The translations under genes and the position numbers were made by a program. From the NCBI GenBank assembly GCA_026874595.1, contig CM049320.1:45830714-45894713 (forward strand): a stretch of 64,000 nucleotides of DNA, in the 5' to 3' direction. Each line of letters opens with the position of its first letter. Positions within the stretch are counted from its first letter, which is position 1. Shown piece after piece: positions 33,172 to 43,975 of this stretch. Under the pieces are notes generated by a model. That model made no database searches and was not told the DNA's origin. It worked only from the letters and a program-made list of their open reading frames with translations. Origin of the DNA: Sipunculus nudus. Taxonomy: Eukaryota; Annelida; Sipuncula; Golfingiida; Sipunculidae.

Positions 33172-36100
33172 TTTATTACATATAAAAGTCCTGGTGACAA
33201 CGTTACAACTATGTTAAATGCATATTTTATATTGGTTCTAACTGAATGTCAACAGACATTAACACATGACAACTAATATAAAGTTAACACCACATATATG
33301 ATAATCGAAACAAAAAACTTGAATATTATGATGTCACAATATTTACGTCATAGTTGTAAGTCCAGGAGCTGGTGGCGCTAATTATGGGGTAATAATACTC
33401 CTACCTTTACATGATAAAGAGATGATCAAGAGATATCCTTAAGATCAAAGCATATATATATCTTATCATATATTATAATGATGTAAACTCATCTTGTAAA
33501 TAATGAGACGCAGAACAGAAGTAGTCTTTGCTTTTATTTTCCTCTCCTGAAAGGTGGCATCTGGTGGCCAGTCAGCGTCAAAATGTAATATTTTTCATAA
33601 CAATGATAGCGTGTGAATGTGTACCATGTGTCAGTACAGAAAAACATACCGGTTTAATAATTTTTAATGGAAAAAATACACGTTTCAATTCCGTTTTAAT
33701 ATCGGCTTCATGTTATTCGCAATTGGCCGCTATTGACCGTTATTGTGGCAATACCGGCCCAAAATCACAATGTTGTCTTTGGATTTACCCCACACCATGC
33801 ACCAGCACATCACTCTTCAAAGTGATGGGTTTTAACAAAATGTATCAATCTTGGCCCTGTCGAATCAGAGTGTCTACCACTCCCAGTCAAAGTATTCATG
33901 TGTTCATGTGCATGCAACGATATGCCATCTCCATAATAGGTGTGATCTGGCCTCATTTCTCCATTTCATATGGAGTATATAAAACTAGGGGTAACTACGG
34001 TCCCCAAAACTTGTATATTCCGAAGATATAAGGTGGACAAAAGTAACCACCGTATAAGATTTTATGGGCAGTATTTTCTTTGTGCCCTGTCTGGCCTCAC
34101 ATCTGTAACAGTATTTATTTAGAGCCCCGTCTGGCTGAAACATGCCCCCTCATTGGGCTAATTATTTCAACCACTGGTCTATTAATATATAGCGAGATTA
34201 ACTTGCACACTGTACCATCAGTTGTGGTAAATATTTGGACGGTATTATTTAGACCCGGATATGGGGTGAGATATAAAGACCATTGGTGAACAATTACAGC
34301 GAGATTCACTCGCACACTGTATCATCATCTGATCAGTGTTTAGATGTATATGCATCACCCTCGGGTAAGCTTTTCAAAAACAGTTTTTATTCTGTGCTCT
34401 GTTTGGCCTCATAATTTAGACGGTAAGCCCCGCATAGCCGAAACATGCCCTCTCACTTGGGTAAAATACTTAGACCATTGGTCAATTAAGCAACAAGATC
34501 CACTCGCACACTGTATCATCATCTGATCAGTGTAAATAGATAGCCTATATGCATTACCCTAAGGTAATGTTTTCATAAACAGTATTTTCATTAGCCCTGT
34601 TTAGCCTCAAAATTTAGACGGTATTCTAGGCCCTGCACGGCCGCCACATGCCCTCTCACTGGGCTGAAATATGAATTACGACTGACCAAGTAATAATAAT
34701 TGGGTAACAGCAAGATTTCTCGCTCATTGTAAGATCACCTTAATTAGATATATACAGGTGAACTTAAGCAAAGTAATACATAAAATAATACTGCCAGATT
34801 ATTCAACGACGGCACAGTAGTTTTAATCAGTTTCAGAAAAGTCTGCATGTAATATACAATACCGACATGACTTATTGAGGTAAAATAGTAAGCAGTGCTG
34901 CCCAAGAATATTACACAACAGACCTGTATCTGTAAATATGACATTCAAATTGGATATCAGGATTAGTTACCTATTCATTAGTTTATTTGAATAATGATAA
35001 TTTCTTTTTTTTTTTTAATCTGTTCATGGCATTTTCATTTTACTGTTTATATTTTTTAATACATCATTATTTTATCATCAACAATATCATCATTCTGATC
35101 ATAATCATTTTTAATTTCTTTTTTATTAAGCTCTACAGATTCATATTATGTGTAGTAGTTAACTTACTTTGTAGTTATCAGAGTTATACCACATCTTAAG
35201 CATTAAGTAACTCGAAACCACAGTGAAATATGTATTTATTGGTGACCAAAAAAAGGTTAAAACCAACGCAGCAATATATACATGGTTTGTTATTTATTTT
35301 AAATTATCGTTACTCTCAAATGCAAAATAGAGTGGACATGAACTTGAAGTCAGCTTATTGATTCATTTAATTTGTGTATTTATTCAACTTATTTAGTATT
35401 TTGGTGTCTTGCTCACCTATCGAAATTATAGATAGGATTTCACTGAAATTTACCTAATTAAACAAGTTAAGCTTCTTAATAAGCGATGTCATTTTAACTG
35501 GTGTGTTAAGTATGCACACTGGTCGAATTTATTTTAATTACTCACAATACTTATAATAGACAAATTTGTGCTGGTTGATGTTAGTCTGTAGTTGTAGATA
35601 TGATGACAGGTATTTTCTTATGCAAGCGGCGCCACCGTACCAGAAGTGCTCCAGGTGAAAAGTGGTACCCTGCCATAACTGAGAACTCTATACGCAATAT
35701 GCAAAACCTACATGGCAAGATGCTGACATAACAGACACAAATACTCGCCAGGCAAAAAATTGTTCACAGGCCAGAGAACAGGCTTTTAGAAGCAACTGGA
35801 GAAACTTTGCCACCATACGATGCTATGTGCCACCAAATATGTTCTATTTTTTTCGTTCGGATGGCATCTTTCGGATTAGGTGTGTATGCACCAACATAAA
35901 ATAAAGGATTTTATTTTTTTTCGTTCGTACAGCAAATTTTCGTTTGGACGTAAAATTCGTTCGGACGCATCTGGTGTGAAACCGCCTTTACTGATAAATA
36001 AATAAGATGACAGGCAGGTCCTGTGAAGATGGATGACTCTGACCACTGCATGGTGGTGATATGTGTTCAGGCCTTTGTGATGCAATAGCCTTTGGGCATG

Positions 36101-36524
36101 GCCATTTGGTTAAGCCATTAACATTAGACCCCAAATCTAAACCCCAGGTTTATAAGAACTAGAGGAACCAGAAACACAGCTGGTATCAAGCTGGTCGTTC
36201 CTTTGAATTACATGTGCACATGTTTTTGAAACCGCTATTTAAGGTAAATGAATTACAGCCTTGTTTTAAAAATAGCTTGTAAGTTAAATTTCTCTACATT
36301 AGAATCCCATTTGATTTAAACATAAGATTACACATTTTAGGGTTTATACAATACCATTCTAATTTTGGCAGAGTAGCATATAAGATGACTATCCAGTTTA
36401 GACCATAATCAAGTATTTAACTAATGTTTCTAACAAAGTACCTTCACAAGAAAAACCGTTAAGATATTGTCAAGTCTACAGTTCTGTCTATAAATGTTTT
36501 CAAAAAAGAAGCTATGTTATTTTT
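33172..36524. other. 3.35 kb stretch unique within the window, no confident gene
   Basis: It shows no match to families A-D. An open frame at 33528-34031 (+, 167 codons, no ATG at its head) has many cysteines and no recognisable domain. Its first in-frame ATG is well inside. A local tandem repeat occupies 34070-34735. Near 35980 a phrase ggcggtttcacac on the minus-strand reading, next to repeated cgttcgga words, may mark an unclassified small element. I call no gene here. Confidence 0.4.
34070..34735 (+). repeat. Diverged tandem repeat of about 200-bp units
   Basis: Three to four units share the phrases ctgtttggcctcataattta, acatgccctctcact, gaccattggtc, and actcgcacactgtatcatca followed by tctgatcagtg. 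Unit starts are about 34072, 34386 and 34583, with a partial unit near 34225. It is not found elsewhere in the window. Confidence 0.65.
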
Positions 36525-36913
36525 AGCTAAGCTGACTGTTAGTCAACTGAGGTATAGGAATGGCGCTTTGTCTGGCGTCCGTCCGGTCGTCCGTTAGCAG
36601 GGCACAAATCGTAACTGCTGGTCCTAGAATCTTCTAAGTTAACATCCAGGGAGGTTGATAAAAATCTCCTTGATAACCTGTAATTAGGTCACTGCGACCT
36701 ATATCCTTTGAGCTATTGGGCTTATAAATACCCCCCCCCCCCCCCCCGAATGATGAAAAATTGGATACAAAACCTGCAATATCTTGATAATTAATTAATG
36801 GATTGTCATGAAACATGCCTTTAATATTGACCATGACTAGTTTTGTCAGATCCCAAAATGTGGTTGCGCCAGCCGTATTTTTTCTTATTTTTACAAATAT
36901 TTTTCTGTTTTTT

Positions 36914-39303
36914 AACGAACCTGTGAGCTTATGCGATGGTGCTCTGTCGTGTGTCGTACGTCGTGCGGCGTCTGTACGTTAACCATAGCTATCTCAAAAA
37001 CGGCAGGAGCTAACTAGCATCACCAAATTTTTTGCAAATAATCAGTCATCCAAAAAACTATATCAGATTTTGTTTTGTTTTTTTTTCTAACTGCATTTTC
37101 TTGGATTTTATAGGGAAAAAGCTAAAAAAAGCTTTAAAAATCTTCTTCTCTGAAACTGTCCAGCCAAATATTTAACAGAAATGATCCCTGGAACAATCTT
37201 TCTCAAGTTTGTTTGAATGGTTCCAGTTCGGAGATTTGTGGTTGAGTTACAGGAGGTTGAACTTTGTTAACTGTGCAAAAAAGCATATTAAAATTTAAAT
37301 CTCAGAAACAGCTGGAGCTGTCATCACCAAATTTTATGCCAATGTTGGTCACATAGGTCATATCTGAAATTGAGGTATTGGTGGCGACACCTGCATTGGC
37401 CTTTTTTGTACGGGGTCATCAGTGCCTGTATCACACTGAGGGCTACAAAAAACTTCTTCTCTGAAACCATATGGCCAAAATGTTTAATATCGCACAGAAA
37501 TGATCCTATGGTAGTGCTTTCTGAAGTTTGTTCAAATGGTCTCAGTTCAGTGACTTTTGGCTAAGTTATGGGAAGCTGAATTTAGTCATATGCCATAACA
37601 GCCCATTTTAGCTCAGTGGCTACAAAGATCTTCTTCTCAAAAACCACTGGGCCAAATTCTTAAATCTCACACATTAATTATCCTTAGATGTTGATAATTC
37701 AAGTTTGTTCAAATGGTTTTGGTTCAGTGCTTTTTGGCTGAGTTACGGGAGCTGAACTTGGCCAGTTTGCTGCATCTTCCTATATGAGTTATAAACCTGC
37801 AAAACGTTTTTCGACTGATGCCACTGAAGCCAGTTTGTTAAATATTTTACAAGAATAATCCCTACAATTCTTATAATAATTGTCATTAATGGTTCCACAT
37901 GAATGAAATTTGGCTGAATTATGGAGCTTGAATTGAGTCATTTTACCATATATTTTAGCTGTGTGATGCTTTTACATCTAGCCTGGCACCAGTTTATCAG
38001 CATCTATTACATCATGCCACTAGACATTTAGATTTCAGGTTATCTTTGGTTAATTTTGACAAGAAAGTTTTTTTAAAAAGCTTTTAAAAAATTTAGATTT
38101 ATGATTTAAGTTATTCATCATACCAGGCAATGTTACAATCATGGATATTCAGTTCTCTGTGGCTATATAGAGACATATATAATTATACATTATTGGTATC
38201 CCTACTCAACTTAATTCAAGAATTTGCCATCAATGAGATATATCTGTATTTTAATTTTGCATTCAGTATGTATCCATAAAAATTTTACATATATTCCTGA
38301 TTTCTTTCTTATAAAAAGTCAGCTGAAAAGCATTTTGTATTGGGAAAATAAATTTCAAAGTTATTTCAGGTAGGGACCACTTTTGTGTTCAGATGGCAGC
38401 ACTTGGTTTACCATTGGCAGATTGCCAATGCCTTGATGTTGGCCATTAGCCAAGATGATGTCAGCTCTATAAATAGTTATGGCACAGTGCTAGGATTGGA
38501 AGAAGTGCAGCCAGGTATAGGTCAAGAGTTCACTCAGTGCAGTAGCTGCATTCTATTTATAGCTTTGGCAGACTGCTCATTGCATCATATTTGGCACCAA
38601 AGTTCAGCCTGAGTCTATTTATAGCTTTGGCAGACTGCCAACTGTGTCACATTATGCAACAGGTCAAGAGTTCACTCAGTGCAGCCAGGTACAGGTCAAA
38701 AGTTCACTCAGTCTTGCCAGGTGCAGGTCAAGAATTCATTCAGTGCAGTAGCTTGAGGCAGCAATTAATCACAGGTCACTAAGGGGCAACTGCCTTACTC
38801 ACCTAAGCCTTGTCAGCCCAGAGCATCAAACTCTGGGGAAGTTTGATGTATTGGACTTATATTTTGACCTGTCTATGTGTCTTTGATGGTATTCTCATTT
38901 ACAAGACAAGTGGTGCCAGCTACATTGACTTTTGCAGTGTATGTGACTGCTTATTTTTGTACAGAGGAATTTGATACATCAGCCTAAAATTGGGCATATT
39001 TATACATATCGGGTAGCTTTATAGTGTACAAGACTGGTGGCGCCACCTACAATAATTTTTGCACAGTGTATGTCCCTGCTTATTTCACAGGAGGGGTTTG
39101 ACATATCAGTCTGACATTGTTTTTGTGTTGTGTGCACCCATGCAGCAGTGATGTTTGTTTAATTGTTTCTTGTTCTAAGTGTTTAGTACTTGCATTGTTC
39201 ATATACATGTTACATTTGTTCTTGAAAAGTAATGGTCCAGCATTGAAGCATTATACCTGGTGTAATCTAATTGCACAGGTTCGCATTAGGCCTGTAGGCC
39301 ATT
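36914..39303 (+). mobile_element. Family C element (copy C4), full length
   Basis: It starts AACGAACCTGTGAGCTTATG and ends GCACAGGTTCGCATTA, hairpin GGCCTGTAGGCC, then ATT and a T run. The flanking B sequence (caaatatttttct / aactataaaatgcc) matches intact B near 47353-47385. The length is 2.39 kb. It contains the exact palindromes GGTGGCGCCACC at 39036 and TTGGC-N5-GCCAA at 38627-38641. Confidence 0.75.
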
Positions 39304-39694
39304 TTTTTTAACTATAAAATGCCAACAATCATGTCAGTTTCTTAGCTATGATTCCATCTAGTGTCCCAAAACCTGGTGTGTTTATTGATAACAAGTGGAT
39401 GCCCTATAGTTATCACCCTGTCTGTCTGTCTGTTGATCTGTCTGTCCATCCATCCATCCACACAAATTTGTTTCCACATGATAACTCCAGGTTGGATTGA
39501 CATATGAATTTCAGACACTACTTACACATGGCCCACCCCTAATGAAAGAACCTGTATGATTTTTGGGTCATTAGGTTCAAGGTCACAAGACTCACGTATT
39601 TAAAAAGATTATGGCTGCATTTTAAGCAAAGCTTTTCATCCCAATCTTTCAATCTTGCCAGTATAGGGAGAGCATAAATAAATTTGGGGTCACA

Positions 39695-39713
39695 AGGTCA
39701 AAGGTCAAGGTCA
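39695..39713 (+). promoter_or_regulatory. Perfect triple AGGTCA site in B element
   Basis: AGGTCA, A, AGGTCA, AGGTCA in one orientation: a perfect DR1 followed by a directly abutting half-site that also reads TCAAGGTCA. A second composite lies at 39974-39992. See the site at 7877 for the receptors that recognise such arrangements. Confidence 0.4.
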
Positions 39714-40300
39714 CAGGGGCCATCTGTTCACAAATTAGTTTCCAGATGATAACTCCAGTTTAGTCTGACATATTGGTTTCAAACTTAAATTATATATGGC
39801 TCACCACTAAAGTAAGAACCCTGTCGATTTAAGGGTCCAAAGGTCAAGGTCATAGGACCCATTTCTATAAAAGGATGTGTATGCATTTCAAGCCAAACTT
39901 TTCATCACAAACGTTCCATCTTCAAGATATCACTCTCCCTGTAGGGGAAAATTCTTTTCGATTTAGGGTCATAGGGTCAAAGGTCAAGGTCACAGGGCCC
40001 ATCCATTCACAAACTAGTTTATGGATAATAATTCTGCTTTGGCTAGACAGACTGGCTTCAAACTGGGTTTATTAATGACCCACCACTAAAGTAAAAAAAT
40101 TTTGATTTTCAGGGTTCTGAGGTCAAAGGTGAAGGTCAAAGGAGCCATATCTTTTAAATGATTGTGGATGCAATGTAAATCAAACTTTTCATTCCAAACT
40201 TTCCATCTTTCACACATGGCTCACTTGCCTTAAGTGGAAGAAATCTGTAGATTTTGAGGTTACCTGGTCAGAGGTCAAGGTCACGGGACCCGCATTTTTT

Positions 40301-43300
40301 AGCGAACTTGTGAGCTTATGCGATTGCGCAGCATCGTCCGTCCATCGTCAGCCATCCGCCGTCCAGGGCTGGCTTTCCCCCGTCCATGGCTGTAGTCAGA
40401 AACCGTCAGAGCTAGCAGCTCCAAATTACATGTAAGAATTAGTCACATGTGAAACTTGGTGCCCTTGAGCTTATTTTTATGCCCCCGCCACAAAGAGCCC
40501 GGGGCATATAGTTTTACCCATGTCCGTCCTTCCGTCATTCCGAAATAAAACAGTTGTACGGACTTTTTTTCGCCATGCCTGCAGATATTGGCCTGATTTT
40601 TAGTGTGTTGGCAGATAAGGACCAGTTACAGATCGAGTTCGCGTTTAGTCCCAGTTGACCTACTTTTGACCGTTTTACGGTTCCTTAACTTAGAAAATTT
40701 CATGAAAAATATAAATTTTCATGACAAATACACATGTACGGACTTTTTGTCTCATTGCCTGCAGATATTGGCCTGATTTTTGGTGTGTGGGCAGATAATG
40801 ACCAGTTACAGATTGAGTTCGCATTTTGTCCCAGTTGACCTGCTCTTGTACGTTTTACGGCTCCTTAACTTACAAAATTTCATGAAAAATATAAATTTTC
40901 ATGACAAATACACATGTACGGACTTTTTTTCGCAATGCCTGCAGATATTGGCCTGATTTTTGGTGTGTGGGCAGATATTGACCAGTTACAGATTGAGTTC
41001 GCGTTTCGTCCCAGTTGACTTACTTTTGACCGTTTTACAGCTCCTTAACATAGAAAATTTCATGAAAAATTTAAATTTTCATGACAAATACAAATGTACT
41101 GACTTTTTTTTGCAATTCCTGCAGATATTGGCCTGATTTTTAGTGTGTTGGCAGATAAGGACCAGTTACAGATCGAGTTCGCGTTTCGTCCCAGTTGACC
41201 TACTTTTGACCGTTTTATGGTGCTCTACCATAGAAAATTTAATAAAAAAGTGCACATGTACAGACTTTTTTTCACAATGCCTGCAGATACGGGGCTGATT
41301 TTTGGTGTGTAGGCAGATAATGACCAGTTACAGATCAAGTTCTTGTTTTGTCTCAGTTGACCTACTTTTGACCATTTGACTGCTCCTGAACATAGAAAGT
41401 TTCATGAAAAATAGAAGTTTTCATAACAAATGCATATGTACCGTCTTTTTTCCTCGATGCCTGCAGATACCACCCTGATTTTTTATGTGTGGGCAGATAA
41501 TGACAGTTACAGATCAAGTTCGCGTTTAATCTGGGTTGACCTACTTTTGATTGTTTTACGGCTCCTAAACATAGAAAATTTCATGAAAGACAGAAATTTT
41601 TATGGAAAATGCACATGTATGGACTTTTTTCACAATGCCTGCAGATACTGGCCTGATTTTTGGTGTGTTGATAATGATAATGACCCGTAACAGATCGAGT
41701 TTGCATTTTGCCCTTGTTGACCTACTTTTGACCATATGACACCTCCTGAACTTTTTTCAAAATTTAACAAATGTTTCTAATTTGCCCCAGGCAGGGGCAT
41801 TCGTGTCGTTCCGACACATCTAGTTTGGTATCTGCATTAATTTAGATTTTATAGAGAAAAAGCTGGAAAACCTTTAAAAATCTTCTTCTCTGAAACTGTC
41901 CAGCCAAATTGTCCAATATTTCACAGAAATGATCCCTGGAACAATCTCTCTCAAGTTTGTTCTAATGGTTCCAGTTTGAGTTTTGGCCTAGTTACTGGAG
42001 GTTAAACTTACTCATCTGTCAAAAAAAGCACACTAAAATTAAAATCTCAGAAACGGCTAGAGCTATAATCACCAAATTTTATACCAATGTTTGTCACATA
42101 TGTCATATCTGATTTTGAGGTATTGGTGGCGCCACTTACATTGATGTGTTTTTTACAAGCAAAAATGTAATTTTAAACTCTTCTTGCTTATACACTGATT
42201 TATGATGAAACTGTTATGCTGATTGGTTTAAACTTTACAAGAATTATTCTATGGTAGGTTTATGCCAGTTTTATAAGAATAGGTTGGGTAAATGCAGCTT
42301 TTAAAAAAGTAGTGTAGCCAATTAAAAAAGGCCTTCTGTGTTTGAAAACAGATTTGACAACACGGTGAGTTTCAGCAGCCAGGTCAAGAGGTCACTGAGT
42401 ACAACCAGGTGGGGTCCAGACATCACCATGGCAACTGACCTGGCTCTGTCTGGTGTCTAGACAATGTGTCTAGACGCCAAGACACAGCGTCTAGGCGTCT
42501 ATTAATACGCAGAATGTCCAGATTAGAAGTATTGGAACTGTATCTTTTAACTGTTTGAAAAAACTTGGTTTGCATTTTTAGCGAATCTGTGAGCTAATGC
42601 AATGGTGTTCTGTCGTTGATCTTCTGTCGTCCGGCATGCGTCATAGCTATCTCTAAAAGGGCAGGAACTAGCATCACCAATTTTTTTTTGCAAAAATTTT
42701 GTCATCTAAAAAATTCTATTGGATATTGCTTATTTCTTGGCTAACTGCATTTTTAGCGAACCTATGAGCTTATGCGTCGTGCGTCGTACGTTTTGCATCG
42801 TCTGTACGTTCACCATAGCTATCTCAAAAACAGCAATAGCTAGCATCATCAATTTTTTTGCAAATAATCAGTCATCTGAAAAACTCTATCGGATTTTGTT
42901 TACTTTTTTCTAACTGCATTGTCTTAGATTTTAAAGGGAAATGAGGGCTACAAAAAACTTCTTCTCAGAAACCATATGGCCAAAATGTTTAATATCGCAC
43001 AAAATGATCTTAGGATAGTGCTTTCTGAAGTTTGTTCAAATGGTCTCAGTTCAGTGACTTTTGACTTAGTTATGGAAAGCTGAATTTAATCATATGCCAT
43101 AACAGCCCATTTTAGCTCAGTGGCTACAAAGTCTCAAAAACCACTGGGCCAAATTCTTAAATCTCACACCGAGTTAAGGGAAAATGAACTTAGCCAGTTT
43201 GCTGTATCTCGGTCATAGCTATCTCTAAAAGGGCAGGAGCTAGCATCACCAATTTTTTTGCAAAAATTTTGTCATCTAAAAAATTCTATCAGATTTTAGT

Positions 43301-43650
43301 ATTTCTTGGCTAACTGCAGTTTGCTGTATCTTCCTATACGAGTTATAAACCTGCGAAACGTTCGACTGACGCCACTGAAGCCAGTTTGTAAAATATTTTA
43401 CAAGAATAATCCCCACAATAATTCTTATAATAATTGTCTTTAATGGTTTCACATGAATGATTTTTGGCTGAATTATGGATATTGAATTGAGTCATTTTAC
43501 CATATATGTTAGCTGTGTGATGCTGTTACATCTAGCCTGGCACCAGTTTATCAGCATCTATTACACCATGCCACTAGACATTTAGATTTCAGGTTATCTT
43601 TAGTTAATACTGACAAGAATGCTTTTAAAAGTTTTAATAAAATTATATTT
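40301..43650 (+). mobile_element. Family C material (copy C5), composite and 3' truncated, with nested A2
   Basis: It starts AGCGAACTTGTGAGCTTATG and is interrupted by A2 after 177 bp. It then continues with C interior, further C 5' ends at 42580 and 42755, and duplicated 178-bp-type units. It stops near 43650 (aaaattatattttgg) without the terminal hairpin. Several C fragments are probably stacked here, and internal boundaries are uncertain. Confidence 0.5.
40479..41823 (+). mobile_element. Family A Helentron-like element (copy A2)
   Basis: It starts ATGCCCCCGCCAC with foldback partner (GGGGCATATAG). It ends GGCAGGGGCAT at 41790-41800, then tcgtgtcgttccgacac (hairpin) and CTAG at 41820-41823, followed by TTTGGTATCTGC. 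The interior is about six to seven 180-bp units (starts near 40551, 40731, 40911, 41091 and 41255), one or more longer than in A1. Confidence 0.75.
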
Positions 43651-43818
43651 TGGATAATCTAAATAATCTAAATGCTGCAAGTTCAAGGATAATTAGTTCT
43701 CAGATTTTTTGGTCACAAGGATATTGGTTAAGGTCACAGGACCGTCATTCATAAAAAATTTCTTTAAAAATATCCTTATAGACAAATACAGCTGAGCGTC
43801 AATCCTATGGGTCCCTAG

Positions 43819-43975
43819 ATATTCAAGCGACACCTACGCATAATAAAAGGTTGCGCTGTTACTTTTATTTCGATATTATTATGCTAATTTAGAGCACGCC
43901 CTGTAGGTTTTTATATACAAATTATATAAAAAGTGATTACTTTTGCAAAGAAATAGCATTCATTATAAGGAGAAT
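43819..43975. other. Short unique spacer
   Basis: AT-rich sequence between a B 3' end and a C fragment. No gene or repeat-family match is seen. Confidence 0.4.

Larger units (their letters stand above)
36525..43818 (+). mobile_element. Family B element hosting two nested family C insertions
   Basis: It starts AGCTAAGCTGACTGTTAGTC after gttatttt and ends cagctgagcgtcaat, palindrome-like cctatgggtcc and CTAG at 43815-43818. B interior is present at 36525-36913, 39304-40300 and about 43650-43818, and is collinear with the 1.2 kb copy at 46999-48198. The gaps are filled by C4 (36914-39303) and C5 (40301 to about 43650). Both outer flanks are non-repetitive, so this marks a clean insertion into older DNA. 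The C run near 36730 is a homopolymer of about 18. Confidence 0.65.
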
